The position numbers were made by a program, and so were the translations under genes. A stretch of 64,000 bases of DNA, from assembly GCF_014858725.1 (NCBI RefSeq), contig NZ_AQGV01000012.1, forward strand, positions 744,001 to 808,000, given 5' to 3'. Below are positions 37,415-46,854 of this stretch, piece by piece (positions within the stretch are counted from its first letter, which is position 1; every line of letters starts with the position of its first letter). The notes under the pieces were generated by a model. That model was not told the DNA's origin, made no database searches, and saw only the letters and a program-made list of their open reading frames with translations. The stretch is from Pseudoalteromonas aurantia 208. Its GTDB lineage: Bacteria > Pseudomonadota > Gammaproteobacteria > Enterobacterales > Alteromonadaceae.

Positions 37415-39682
37415 ATGAAAAACCTCTTATTTTTGCTATTTATTTGTGTAGCAACGCATACGAGTGTGGTTGCAACTGAATTAGTCCTGCCAGAGAGTGT
37501 GACGAAAGACGACACGGCACTTGCCGCTTCGATGCAACAACTGGCTAAGCAAGTATTAAAGCTATGTGAGCAGTCGGCATGTAATTTAAACAATGACACG
37601 CTATTTAGGGTGCAAAGTGCGGCAGGTTTACATGGGAAAGCATTGCTTACACTTGAGCATCTAAAAAAAATCAAAGTAGATAAAAATGGCGAATTAATCG
37701 CATCACTGGTACCGTTTTATGTCGTGGCTCAGGTCCAAAATGGGTTGTGGTCGAATGAACCGAGCTTGAAGCGCGTGTTTGCACAGGTTTTTCGTACTGT
37801 CTTTGCGAGTTTCGATAATAAGCGTGCGAGTAAAGCAATACAGTGGTTTAAACGTGACGTAAAAGAGACCCATCGAGCCTTTGATTTAGTACTTGAAAAG
37901 CATAAACATAAAACAAAAATATCACGGGTAGCAGCGATTGAGTTGCTACGACATTTCCAACATTATCAAGCCCATCAACTTTGGGCGCCATTTGTCGGGT
38001 CATTAATCGCTGAGGATGATGATAAACGTTATATTATCGACAAGAATGTACTGATAACAATGCCCGACGGCGCACACGTAGCGGCAATGATCGTTCGACC
38101 AAAAAACAATAAGAAAACACTACCGACCTTACTGAATTTTACTATCTATCATAATGCAGAAAAGGAATTTGCCAAAATAAGAGAGTCTGCAGCGCGGGGT
38201 TATGCGGGAGCCGTCGCTTACACACGCGGGAAAGGTCATAGCCCTGATAGACCCATCCCGTATGAACATGATGGAGAAGATGCCAGCAATGTTATTAATT
38301 GGCTCAGTAAACAAACGTGGAGTGACGGTCGAGTTGGTATGTTTGGCGGTAGCTACGATGGTTTCACACAATGGGCCGCACTAAAGCATTTGCCGCCAGC
38401 ATTAAAAACAATTGTACCCTATGTGGCTAATAACCCCGGTGATGGCTTACCGATGGAGAATAATATTTTTCTATTTGTGAATTATGCATGGCCTTTTTAT
38501 ACGACGAATAATAAAACGCTCGATAATGAGATTTACTCAGACCATAAACGTTGGAATGAATTGAACGAAAAGTGGTATCAAAGCGGTAAGTCTTATCGTG
38601 AAGTGGATACTGTGGATGGTCTAGAAAATAAATGGTTACAACGCTGGTTATTGCATCCAAGTTACGATAAGTATTGGCAGGATATGGTCCCATATAAGGA
38701 TGAATTCGCTAAGCTTAATATTCCCGTGTTAACGATTACTGGGTATTATGATGATGGCCAACAGTCGGCTTTGCATTATCTGAAAGAGCACTACAAGTAT
38801 AACTCTAATGCGGAACATTATTTACTAATAGGCCCGTATGACCATTTTGGTGCACAAGCGGTGAAAAAGTCATCGACGTTAAGAAGTTATACGATTGACC
38901 CAGTAGCGCACTTTGATACGTCAGAAATTACTTATCAATGGATGGATCATATATTTTATGGGGCGCAAAAGCCGAGCCTGCTAAAAGATAAAATAAATTA
39001 TCAAGTAATGGGAGACAATAAGTGGAAGCATGCTCCATCGATTGAAAAACAAAGTAATGAAGTACTGACGCTCTATTTGAGTAACCTCAAAAGTGGCGAT
39101 AAAAATCAATTAACTCCGGCTTACCCCTCAGAATCAGGTTTTTTGTATCAAGAAGTAGATTTTTCAGATAGGAAAACCTCCAATAATGATTATTACCCTT
39201 ACCCAATCGTTGGTAAAAAGCCCGATTTATCCAATGGCTATTCATTTATAAGTGCGCCATTTGACACTGAAATTGAAGTTTCGGGTACATTCTCTGGGGA
39301 GATAAAAGCCACTATAAATAAAAAAGATATGGATATCGGGGTGGTGTTGTATGAGGTGATGCCAAACGGGGCGTTATTTCACTTGTCTTATTTTTTAGGC
39401 CGAGCGAGTTATGCAAAAGACATGAGTAAAAGAAGCTTGCTTACGCCTTACAAAGTAACGTCAATTCCATTTGATAAAACCAGGATGGTGAGCCGTAAGT
39501 TAAGTAAAGGGAGCCGTTTACTGGTGACACTGAATATTAATAAAAATCCATTTGCACAGATAAATTATGGCACGGGTAAGGATGTGAGTGACGAAAATAT
39601 AAGTGATGCAAAAGAGCCGCTGCAGATCAAATGGCACAACAACAGCTCTATAAATGTGCCAATTTATCGAGCTATTGACTGA
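37415..39682 (+). CDS. Exported CocE/NonD (S15) family alpha/beta hydrolase
   Basis: The 755-aa protein has a signal peptide (MKNLLFLLFICVATHTSVVA). Its catalytic serine is S313 in GGSYDG, the triad Asp is probably D446 or D447 (YYDDGQQ), and the His is H477 (PYDHFG). The C-terminal jelly-roll region (about 530-755) is typical of the family. Relatives are X-Pro dipeptidyl peptidases, cocaine esterases and glutaryl-7-ACA acylases. The N-terminal 190 residues are an extra helical domain. Likely a periplasmic peptidase or esterase. The order nucleophile-Asp-His and the spacing look intact. Confidence 0.92.
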   Translation: MKNLLFLLFICVATHTSVVATELVLPESVTKDDTALAASMQQLAKQVLKLCEQSACNLNNDTLFRVQSAAGLHGKALLTLEHLKKIKVDKNGELIASLVPFYVVAQVQNGLWSNEPSLKRVFAQVFRTVFASFDNKRASKAIQWFKRDVKETHRAFDLVLEKHKHKTKISRVAAIELLRHFQHYQAHQLWAPFVGSLIAEDDDKRYIIDKNVLITMPDGAHVAAMIVRPKNNKKTLPTLLNFTIYHNAEKEFAKIRESAARGYAGAVAYTRGKGHSPDRPIPYEHDGEDASNVINWLSKQTWSDGRVGMFGGSYDGFTQWAALKHLPPALKTIVPYVANNPGDGLPMENNIFLFVNYAWPFYTTNNKTLDNEIYSDHKRWNELNEKWYQSGKSYREVDTVDGLENKWLQRWLLHPSYDKYWQDMVPYKDEFAKLNIPVLTITGYYDDGQQSALHYLKEHYKYNSNAEHYLLIGPYDHFGAQAVKKSSTLRSYTIDPVAHFDTSEITYQWMDHIFYGAQKPSLLKDKINYQVMGDNKWKHAPSIEKQSNEVLTLYLSNLKSGDKNQLTPAYPSESGFLYQEVDFSDRKTSNNDYYPYPIVGKKPDLSNGYSFISAPFDTEIEVSGTFSGEIKATINKKDMDIGVVLYEVMPNGALFHLSYFLGRASYAKDMSKRSLLTPYKVTSIPFDKTRMVSRKLSKGSRLLVTLNINKNPFAQINYGTGKDVSDENISDAKEPLQIKWHNNSSINVPIYRAID

Positions 39683-39927
39683 GTGTAAGTATAAACGAAG
39701 GCAATCAATGCATTACCTGTCAGGTTTAATATAAACAGGAGTAATACGATATTATTATCAAACCAGGTATTTGGTCACCTAGCTATATGAGAGGGAAGAA
39801 AAATTATAAAAGTAATGATTTGATAGCTTTTTTAAGGTGATTAGAATGTGGTTTTATGTAATTATGATACTAACGAGTTTTTTATAGACGTTTTGGTCGA
39901 GTTATAAATGGTAATGCTTGGTTAAAC

Positions 39928-40257
39928 GTGAACACTTTACTTTCAGGTTTTGATATGATGGAACGATATTGTTATATTAAGTATCTAGGCATTTTCTTAA
40001 TGCCTATTTATTACTTTTTTGGGTTTTTAGGCGCAATATTTGCTTTAGGTAATCAATTTGAAGTGGTTTTTACGGCACTATTCTCATTCACTTTATTTCT
40101 TTCAGTTGCTTTGTTTGCTGTTGGCTTATTCAAAGAGCAGGTTAAAGTCGAAAAGGTAGGAAAAAATAATTTCATTATTAATAAAGTGGCTAATGTATAC
40201 GGAAGTATCATGTTGGTGTTGTTTTTAGCCGTATATGTTCTTGGCTATGTAGTATGA
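39928..40257 (+). CDS. Small membrane protein, unknown (109 aa)
   Basis: Three hydrophobic helices (about 17-40, 47-68, 90-109) surround a short polar loop (FKEQVKVEKVGKNNF). ATG 39955 is an alternative start. No family is recognised. The next gene starts about 95 bases later, so the two could share a transcript. Confidence 0.55.
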   Translation: MNTLLSGFDMMERYCYIKYLGIFLMPIYYFFGFLGAIFALGNQFEVVFTALFSFTLFLSVALFAVGLFKEQVKVEKVGKNNFIINKVANVYGSIMLVLFLAVYVLGYVV

Positions 40258-40350
40258 CATCGCGAAATATTAATGACGAACTTAATAGTGACTATAATGA
40301 AACTTTTTGTAGAAACAGCATCGTTCTTTAATTGGTTAAAAGGGTTATCA

Positions 40351-41175
40351 ATGAGATATTTTGTGCTTTTTGGGCTGCTGATATTTATACCACCTACTAA
40401 AGCTGAGGTGATCAAAGGTTTTAATGTTTCGAGACTATCGCAAACACTCCATATATTGACGGATGTAAAGTACAACACCAATATCGGGCTAGTTACTACA
40501 AAAGATGGTGTCGTTTTAATTGATCCTATGCCCGGAAAAGGACGATTAGCTGAGCTAATGAAGCTTATAGTTAAAATAGATGGCCAAGCACCTAGCTATA
40601 TTTTGAACACACATTCACACGAAGATCATTCTGGTGGTAATGCCTTTTTCATTAAACAAGGGGCAAAGCTCGTTGGTTCTGATTTCAAAATCAATGAGAT
40701 TGAGGGTATTACAGTCAATTCTCATACGAGTCAAGATGAGGTTTTTTATCACAAAAAAAGCAATAGTTTGTTTGTCGGCGATGTGTTTGACAGTAGTTGG
40801 CACCCCACATTTTATGCTGGGGGATTAAAAGGGTTCGATAAAGCGATAGACCATATTTTGGCATTGGGTAATGAAGATACACGTATTGTTCCAGGCCATG
40901 GTAAACCTGCGAATAAGGAGTCATTACGCGAGTTTAGAAAGCACACTCATAATTGGGTTGCTCACATTCGTAAGCTATCATTAAAAGGAATGGGCATAAG
41001 TGAAATCATGCATGATGATCATACCGTTGAACTTCTAAATATGTTTAATGTAGAAAACCGATCACCGTTTATTCCTGAAAGAGCATATAGAATGTTTATT
41101 AAAAGAACATTGACGATTATTAGTCAGGAATGGCCCACAAACCACAAACCACAAACCACAAACCACAAACCATAA
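40351..41175 (+). CDS. Exported metallo-beta-lactamase-fold hydrolase
   Basis: I use ATG 40351 because it begins a signal peptide (MRYFVLFGLLIFIPPTKA) behind an AAAGGG site. The 274-aa product has the zinc motif THSHEDHSGG (H-x-H-x-D-H), the later Asp in FVGDVFD and the His in VPGHGKP, as in SoxH-like or subclass B-like MBL proteins. Substrate unknown; antibiotic hydrolysis is not implied. The last 20 or so residues (WPTNHKPQTTNHKPQ...) are encoded by a 7-bp tandem repeat and look like a recent extension. Confidence 0.88.
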   Translation: MRYFVLFGLLIFIPPTKAEVIKGFNVSRLSQTLHILTDVKYNTNIGLVTTKDGVVLIDPMPGKGRLAELMKLIVKIDGQAPSYILNTHSHEDHSGGNAFFIKQGAKLVGSDFKINEIEGITVNSHTSQDEVFYHKKSNSLFVGDVFDSSWHPTFYAGGLKGFDKAIDHILALGNEDTRIVPGHGKPANKESLREFRKHTHNWVAHIRKLSLKGMGISEIMHDDHTVELLNMFNVENRSPFIPERAYRMFIKRTLTIISQEWPTNHKPQTTNHKP

Positions 41176-41176
41176 A
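41135..41176 (+). repeat. 7-bp tandem repeat at the end of the MBL gene
   Basis: CCACAAA is repeated five times exactly (41135-41169), then once with C to T (CCATAAA), which creates the stop codon TAA. Because the unit is not a multiple of three, gain or loss of a copy shifts the frame of the C-terminus. Possible slippage site. Confidence 0.9.
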
Positions 41177-41418
41177 TGAATATTGCTCGGTGTAAGTAAA
41201 CCCAGTTCAGTGCGTCATTTAAGTGTGGTAAATCGTACTTATTTTCCGTTGAGAATGTAAACCTTTTGATAAAGCTTGGTTGCGATGAAAGGAAGGTAAC
41301 TATGCCTTTGAGTATATTAAATTTAACTGAGTATATAATTTACTTTTCAGTTGGTGGTATGTTGAGCGCGAATAAGCGCTTAGAGACGCTAATACTTTAA
41401 GATGAGAGGTTTGCAAGT

Positions 41419-41727
41419 ATGCTTGAGATACGTCCTAATTGTGAGTGCTGCGATAAGGACTTATTGCCAGATTCTACAGAGGCAATGATCTGCACTTATG
41501 AGTGCACATTTTGTGTTAAATGTGTTGATGAAATACTTGAAAATGTCTGTCCAAATTGTGGCGGAGGGTTTACTTTAAGGCCTGTGAGGCCAAAAGTTGC
41601 GAGACGTGTAGGTTTAAGCATTGTAGACCAGCCAGCTTCAACTAAGCGCGTGCATACTAAGTACAGTATTGAAGAGCTAAAGCGGTTCTCTCAAGTTGTT
41701 AAAAGGATAAAGCCACAAGAGCGTTGA
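41419..41727 (+). CDS. DUF1272-family zinc-ribbon protein
   Basis: The 102-aa protein begins MLEIRPNCECCDKDLLPDST and continues MICTYECTFCVKCVDEILENVCPNCGGGF. The Cys pairs CECC, CTYEC, CVKC and CPNC are the DUF1272 pattern. A basic tail of about 45 residues (RPVRPKVARRVG...KRIKPQ) extends beyond the domain. GAGAGG precedes the ATG. Function unknown; a small metal-binding regulator is possible. Confidence 0.9.
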   Translation: MLEIRPNCECCDKDLLPDSTEAMICTYECTFCVKCVDEILENVCPNCGGGFTLRPVRPKVARRVGLSIVDQPASTKRVHTKYSIEELKRFSQVVKRIKPQER

Positions 41728-41896
41728 TATATTGTAAAGGGTTACAAAACATTATTGTGTGACTCACGTTTTATAAGGCTATTTTCAGTGTTAACGACCA
41801 GAGTAGTTTACTTGTTATTTGATGAAAGAAAGTTGATGAGCGGTATTGAGCAATACTCCAAAAAGATGAATTTGTGATAGGAAAGGACATAATAAA

Positions 41897-42406
41897 TTGA
41901 AAAACGGTTCACTCATAATAATATTATTTTGGTTGTTTGGGACGTCACCTTGTATGGCTAATAGCACGCCTGAAACAACTTTGAGCCAATTGTGGCAAGC
42001 GTTGTCACATGCACCAGATGAAAAACCTAATATTGCGAAGTTAAAGACGTTATTACATCCAAAATCGACGGTTTATGGCTCACAAGTTAAAGGGCAACAA
42101 CCTGTATTTTCGGCGATGTTGGGCACAGAGTTTATCGAAGCGGTGAATAAGCCTTCTAGTACTGGATTTTATGAATGTGAAATAGCAAGAACAGTACAAG
42201 AGTATGATAGATTCGCTCATGTTTACAGCATAGTTGAAACACGCTCGAATAAAGCGCAAGTAGCCGCTGATTTTGTGGGTGTAAATAGTATTCAGTTGTA
42301 TCGTGCAACTGATAAGTGGCAAATTTTATCAATTTACTATCATATTGCAGATCCCAAGCTACCTTTATCTCTTGGTGCTGGTCAATCTGGTAAGTGCATC
42401 GACTAG
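41897..42406 (+). CDS. Exported NTF2/SnoaL-like protein
   Basis: TTG 41897 is used because it follows AGGAAAGGA and begins a signal peptide (MKNGSLIIILFWLFGTSPCMA). The 169-aa product has the general layout of NTF2-like proteins (TTLSQLWQALSHA..., an inserted KSTVYG, and C-terminal SIQLYRATDKWQILSIYYH). No catalytic residues can be named. Probably periplasmic; stands alone. Confidence 0.7.
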   Translation: MKNGSLIIILFWLFGTSPCMANSTPETTLSQLWQALSHAPDEKPNIAKLKTLLHPKSTVYGSQVKGQQPVFSAMLGTEFIEAVNKPSSTGFYECEIARTVQEYDRFAHVYSIVETRSNKAQVAADFVGVNSIQLYRATDKWQILSIYYHIADPKLPLSLGAGQSGKCID

Positions 42407-42754
42407 TATGTGAAAGCCAATCATAAATATGTTTATGAGTGCAATAAGCAGACATGCCATAAAATAGTTACCCGTTTTTTTGCAGGTTTTAATATAGTAA
42501 AGTTGTGGCTACCATTTACAATGAACACTATCCAGTAATTTTATTAGTTATTAATATATGTTTATTGATCTTTAAATTTAAATTGTGAATTCCCCCTTCT
42601 GTACTTTTAATAACCGTATGTATTGTTGTTATAGCTTAGTTTTATATTTTAAAAAATATTGAACTTAGTGTGGTTTTACATGAAAAAATAAAGTACTTTA
42701 ATAAAGTCATAGTTTTTATGGCGTAATAATAATAGCTCATAAGGAATATAAGTT
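42407..42754. other. AT-rich intergenic region
   Basis: No gene or strong stem-loop was seen. It is very AT-rich between 42530 and 42740 and probably includes the promoter of the following exported protein gene. Confidence 0.4.
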
Positions 42755-43264
42755 ATGAAGTTCACATATCTACTCCCAGCAGCAATACTGGCTGCATCAA
42801 GTTGTTCATTTAATGTAATGAGTGCTCCTGATATAGTTTTAAATACACCATTAGAAAATACACCAGTTGCACATGATCAAGAGGCTGCGTTTAATTCTAT
42901 AGTAGAATTTGAAAATGCAGATAAAGGCGGCCAATCAGCAGAAGCTTATGAACGCTGTCGCCCGACAGTGTATACTCGATACACAAGTGTCAGAATGGGT
43001 GATAACCGAACGATTGCAAGCTTTACGCATGATGGGGGTAATTGTCGTAGGTATAGTTTCGGTATTATGAGAAATTATGATGGGCATGACTTTAAAGTAA
43101 CACTGGTTGATAGTGATGGTAAAAAAGTCGCTGGTGGTTATAGTGTGGCTGTTTCTAAGTCAATATTCCAAGCTGGTAAGTACTATTGGCAAGTAGAGAA
43201 TAGAACAACGGCAGGCTCTAAAACATATGGCGGTATGACATATGAAGTAAGATCTGGGGGCTAA
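42755..43264 (+). CDS. Exported protein, unknown (169 aa)
   Basis: TAAGGAAT precedes ATG 42755. The signal peptide is MKFTYLLPAAILAASSCSFN...MSA. The mature part has two cysteines far apart (AYERCRPTVY and GGNCRRYSFG) that could form a disulphide, and a beta-rich C-terminal half (FKVTLVDSDGKKVAGGYSVA, YYWQVENRT). It resembles small exported pre-peptidase or Ig-like folds, but no family is recognised. A stem-loop follows. Confidence 0.65.
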   Translation: MKFTYLLPAAILAASSCSFNVMSAPDIVLNTPLENTPVAHDQEAAFNSIVEFENADKGGQSAEAYERCRPTVYTRYTSVRMGDNRTIASFTHDGGNCRRYSFGIMRNYDGHDFKVTLVDSDGKKVAGGYSVAVSKSIFQAGKYYWQVENRTTAGSKTYGGMTYEVRSGG

Positions 43265-43276
43265 TTAACCCTACCG

Positions 43277-43312
43277 GAGGCGGTTTGTGAGAATAGTTTC
43301 ACAAATCGTCTC
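43277..43312 (+). terminator. Stem-loop terminator after exported-protein gene
   Basis: GAGGCGGTTTGTGA (43277-43290) pairs with TCACAAATCGTCTC (43299-43312) at 12 of 14 positions around an 8-base loop, 12 bases after the stop. The U run is weak (TCATATAAAA). Confidence 0.55.
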
Positions 43313-43395
43313 ATATAAAAGTTAATTGAATGTAATTTTTAAGTTTTGTAAGGTAAAGCCGATAAAGTGAAGTAACCTAGTTTAAAAGGATCTTT

Positions 43396-44046
43396 ATGAA
43401 AATTAATATTAATTCACTTCATACCCAGATTGGCAATAAAGCTTCTTTTTTGGAGCCTGTAACGGGTGAACAAGTAAAAAATCAGGCAGCCCCAGATGTG
43501 GGCAATGAAAGCAGTACGGTTGATACCGATACAAATGAGACACAGGGCGATTTTGATTTAACTTTAGTCAAAGGCAGTGCTTATGAGCAGATTTTTAATA
43601 AAGAAGATCTTGATTTCTCTAATATGAGTCTCAATGAATTATACAGTCTTGTTCAAGATGTAAACGCAATGCATAGAGAGTACGCAAAAGAGCACGGCAA
43701 TGATGAACCTACGAGGATTGGTAGATTTGGCACGCCGATCATATCTGAAGAGAGAGAAGCGCTCCTTGATTTAGAGGGGACGTTAGAGGTACTTTCTTTT
43801 GGCGGTGGTCGTGTTGACCCCAATGAGAAAATTGATGTTGCTGCGTATTTTTCTAATCAGGCAGAACTTGCCACTGCGCAAGCAAAAGCAGCACCAGAAC
43901 GAGACGATTACAGTATTTCAGCTTCGTATATGAAAGAAATACGCAATACGGTCGGAAAATTTATATTAGATGATACATTTGAGTTGTATAAAGAAAAAGC
44001 GGCTTTATTATTAACCGATAAGCCTAAGGTTAATACCTATATTTAA
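43396..44046 (+). CDS. Hypothetical acidic cytoplasmic protein (216 aa)
   Basis: AAGGA precedes ATG 43396. There is no signal peptide; the N-terminal 50 residues are polar and probably disordered (MKININSLHTQIGNKASF..., VDTDTNETQGDFD), followed by a helical, acidic body (NMSLNELYSLVQDVNAMHRE, ISEEREALLDLEGTLEVLSF). The opening MKIN-x-NSL is reminiscent of flagellar or export-associated small proteins, but no family can be named. The 9-bp repeat array begins about 150 bases after it. Confidence 0.6.
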   Translation: MKININSLHTQIGNKASFLEPVTGEQVKNQAAPDVGNESSTVDTDTNETQGDFDLTLVKGSAYEQIFNKEDLDFSNMSLNELYSLVQDVNAMHREYAKEHGNDEPTRIGRFGTPIISEEREALLDLEGTLEVLSFGGGRVDPNEKIDVAAYFSNQAELATAQAKAAPERDDYSISASYMKEIRNTVGKFILDDTFELYKEKAALLLTDKPKVNTYI

Positions 44047-44194
44047 TAGCAAATTATGACTTTATAGCAGACTAACTATTTTTAATTAAGACTTAATGTT
44101 TTATGGACTGTGTGTTCGGGCTTAATTCTTGAGTATATTTTTTTATTAGCTTAATTGAATGAAAGATATACTCACTGTAATGTATATTTTGATG

Positions 44195-44748
44195 TTAAAC
44201 CACTTAAACCACTTAAACCACTTAAACCACTTAAACCACTTAAACCACTTAAACCACTTAAACCACTTAAACCACTTAAACCACTTAAACCACTTAAACC
44301 ACTTAAACCACTTAAACCACTTAAACCACTTAAACCACTTAAACCACTTAAACCACTTAAACCACTTAAACCACTTAAACCACTTAAACCACTTAAACCA
44401 CTTAAACCACTTAAACCACTTAAACCACTTAAACCACTTAAACCACTTAAACCACTTAAACCACTTAAACCACTTAAACCACTTAAACCACTTAAACCAC
44501 TTAAACCACTTAAACCACTTAAACCACTTAAACCACTTAAACCACTTAAACCACTTAAACCACTTAAACCACTTAAACCACTTAAACCACTTAAACCACT
44601 TAAACCACTTAAACCACTTAAACCACTTAAACCACTTAAACCACTTAAACCACTTAAACCACTTAAACCACTTAAACCACTTAAACCACTTAAACCACTT
44701 AAACCACTTAAACCACTTAAACCACTTAAACCACTTAAACCACTTAAA
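44195..44748. repeat. 9-bp tandem repeat array, about 61 copies
   Basis: The unit CCACTTAAA is repeated without visible change over about 554 bases. The unit length is a multiple of three, so two plus-strand frames stay open through it and encode only PLK or NHL repeats; these have no ribosome site or domain and are not called as genes. In the minus strand the array contributes the stop codon (44744-44746) of the MocR gene that runs into it. The unit has no dyad symmetry, so hairpins are not expected. Confidence 0.98.
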
Positions 44749-46138
44749 TCACGACATCATGGGTATGAGGAAGTTGTGAGAGTACCTCATCAATTCGGGT
44801 GATCCCTAAATCAAACTCAGCTCGGCTGTTTGGTCCGCCAAGGGTGAGTCGAATACCATTGACTGGTTGTGTAGTTTGTTCACTATGGGGATTAACAAAC
44901 ACGTCTATGGCGCGCACCAAGACTTTATTTGCTTTTAGCTGACTTGTTAAAGAGTGCATATTAAGATGTAATGGCAAAGGTAAATATACATTAAGCCCAG
45001 CAAAGGATGCTGGCAGTTGATGTTTAGTCATTATCATTTTAAGTGTATCGATACGGTAGGTTAACTCTTTTGCTAGCTTTTCTTGATTGTGGGCAAAATC
45101 AGGGTTTTTCATTACGCGCATTAGCAATTCAAAATTCATCATAGAAACTGCCCAGCACTGGGCATGGAGTTGCTGTAATACAGACTTTTGCCATAATATC
45201 GGTGCTAACAAATAACCGACACGTAAACCGCCAGCAAAATATTTAGATAAGCTGGCTAAATAGAATACTCTATCAGGTGCTTTTTGCCACAAAGGAAGGC
45301 GCCAATTTTGTGGTAGACAGTAGTTTACGTCGTCCTCCAGAATAAAAAAATTGTAACGTCGGCTAAGTGCTAATAGTTGCGTTAGGTTTTCTTCACTGTA
45401 TTGTAAATTAGTGGGATTTTGGCAATTTGGTGTGATGTATATGGCTTTAATATCGCTACTTTGACATAGCTTTTCTAGCTCATCTAGGTTTATTCCGTCG
45501 TTGCCAAGCCCAATGCCTTGTGTTTTCAAGTTGAGTGATTGGCAGGCGTTATAAAACCCTGGATATGTCATAGCTTCATGCAACACCAATTCGCCAGGTT
45601 GACATAGCGTAGCTAATGTTGCGTAAATCGCCTGTTGTGCGCCTTGGCAAAATATAATTTCTTGCTGTTCACAATGCATCCCTTTGTCTTTGAGCCACTG
45701 TTTAAAAAATTGTTGATGACGTGCAAGTCCGTTAAGTTTGTAAACCATAACTTCTTGCAGCATAGCAGACTCTTCTGCCAATGATTGCATTGCAGCACCA
45801 AGAACTTGCTGTTGCCCCAACATAGGCTGCATACTTGAAGCAAAGTCTGTTTCAAGTGCAGTATCTAAAATTTGCTCTCTAACCGCGATAAATGTGCCAG
45901 CTCCAAGCCTGGCATTAACGAGTCCTCGTTGCTCTAGCAAGGCATAAGCGCGGGTTACTGTGCCATGCGTTATACAAAGGCGATCAGCCAATTGCCTTTG
46001 TGGTGGCAGTTTACAACCAAAAACCAACTGTTGATCATCAATTGCTTGCTCAACCAATTCCGCCAATGCGCGGTATTTGGGCTGATGTGTTGATAAAGAT
46101 GTGAACTGTGATAATTCTGGTTGCCAAATTGTATTCAT
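44744..46138 (-). CDS. MocR-type regulator: GntR helix-turn-helix fused to PLP aminotransferase domain
   Basis: The 464-aa protein has a winged helix at about 15-85 (KYRALAELVEQAI, LPPQRQLADRLCITHGTVTR, GAGTFIA) and a fold-type I aminotransferase domain to the end, with the PLP lysine in SLSKYFAGGLRVGY. MocR proteins sense amino acids or PLP and commonly control the divergent neighbour, here a LysE-family exporter. The stop codon lies in the last unit of the 9-bp array. Palindromes in the divergent gap are candidate operators. Confidence 0.93.
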   Translation of the reverse strand: MNTIWQPELSQFTSLSTHQPKYRALAELVEQAIDDQQLVFGCKLPPQRQLADRLCITHGTVTRAYALLEQRGLVNARLGAGTFIAVREQILDTALETDFASSMQPMLGQQQVLGAAMQSLAEESAMLQEVMVYKLNGLARHQQFFKQWLKDKGMHCEQQEIIFCQGAQQAIYATLATLCQPGELVLHEAMTYPGFYNACQSLNLKTQGIGLGNDGINLDELEKLCQSSDIKAIYITPNCQNPTNLQYSEENLTQLLALSRRYNFFILEDDVNYCLPQNWRLPLWQKAPDRVFYLASLSKYFAGGLRVGYLLAPILWQKSVLQQLHAQCWAVSMMNFELLMRVMKNPDFAHNQEKLAKELTYRIDTLKMIMTKHQLPASFAGLNVYLPLPLHLNMHSLTSQLKANKVLVRAIDVFVNPHSEQTTQPVNGIRLTLGGPNSRAEFDLGITRIDEVLSQLPHTHDVVI

Positions 46139-46140
46139 AA

Positions 46141-46154
46141 CAATAAATTTATTG
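46141..46154. promoter_or_regulatory. 14-bp perfect palindrome next to the MocR start
   Basis: CAATAAATTTATTG is its own reverse complement and lies 2 bases before the MocR start codon. It could be an autoregulatory operator, though AT-rich palindromes also arise by chance. Confidence 0.4.
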
Positions 46155-46202
46155 ATGTCTTTTTATCATTATGACAATAAATAGTCTTAGTTGAAAATAA
46201 AT

Positions 46203-46218
46203 ATTGTATCAATACAAT
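46203..46218. promoter_or_regulatory. 16-bp inverted repeat upstream of the LysE-family gene
   Basis: ATTGTAT-CA-ATACAAT is a perfect dyad 7 bases before the ribosome site region of the exporter gene. It is a plausible binding site for the divergent MocR regulator. Confidence 0.5.
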
Positions 46219-46232
46219 TGAGGGGAGGTAGA

Positions 46233-46841
46233 GTGTTCAATGAAGAGTTAATCGCGTTAACTCCTGCACTGGTTTTGTTTTGCTTCACAGCAGCTTTCAC
46301 CCCAGGGCCTAATAATATTTTACTGACTTTGTCAGGGGCAAAGTTTGGTGTAAAGCGCACAATGCCGCATATTTTTGGGATCCGTGTTGGCATGACGGTA
46401 ATGCACATTGTAATGCTGTGTGGACTCGGGAGCTTGTTCAGTATGTTGCCTATTTTGCATGTTGCATTACAAGCTATCGCATGCGGATACATTTTGTATT
46501 TAGCCAGTAAAATTATTCAATCTGGGGCGCAAGTAAACAGTCAAGTGCTATTGCAACCCATGAGTGTCAATCAAGCGGCTGTTTTTCAGTTAATTAATCC
46601 TAAGTCTATGAGTATGTTACTGTCGCTTTGTAGTGCATTGACCATTCCTGGAGAGCTATTTTGGGACTCTGCGATTTTAGGATTGGTTGTTTTTAATTTG
46701 GTTGGAATATGTTGTGCTGTTTTTTGGGTATTTGCTGGCAAATATATTAATCGCTATCTACACGAACCAAAGCGGCGCAGCCGTTTTAATATCGTGATGG
46801 CATTATTGTTGGTCACGTGCTTACCATTAATTTTCATTTAA
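46233..46841 (+). CDS. LysE/RhtB-family amino acid exporter
   Basis: GTG 46233 is chosen because GGGAGG lies at a good distance upstream; an ATG at 46191 lacks a ribosome site and overlaps the dyad. The 202-aa product has five or six helices and the family signature TPGPNNILLTLSGAKFGVKR near the N-terminus, with VFQLINPKSMSMLL in the middle. It exports amino acids or derivatives across the inner membrane. Divergent from the MocR gene and followed 13 bases later by a GNAT gene, probably in one operon. Confidence 0.92.
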   Translation: MFNEELIALTPALVLFCFTAAFTPGPNNILLTLSGAKFGVKRTMPHIFGIRVGMTVMHIVMLCGLGSLFSMLPILHVALQAIACGYILYLASKIIQSGAQVNSQVLLQPMSVNQAAVFQLINPKSMSMLLSLCSALTIPGELFWDSAILGLVVFNLVGICCAVFWVFAGKYINRYLHEPKRRSRFNIVMALLLVTCLPLIFI

Positions 46842-46854
46842 GGAAGGGCGAATT

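Noticed and set aside
44195..44748. CRISPR array
   Set aside because: The unit is 9 bases with no spacers and no cas genes; it is a simple tandem repeat.
44155..44802. Open frames of about 210 aa encoding PLK or NHL repeats
   Set aside because: They are a by-product of the 9-bp tandem array, with no ribosome site, no domain and several frames open at once.
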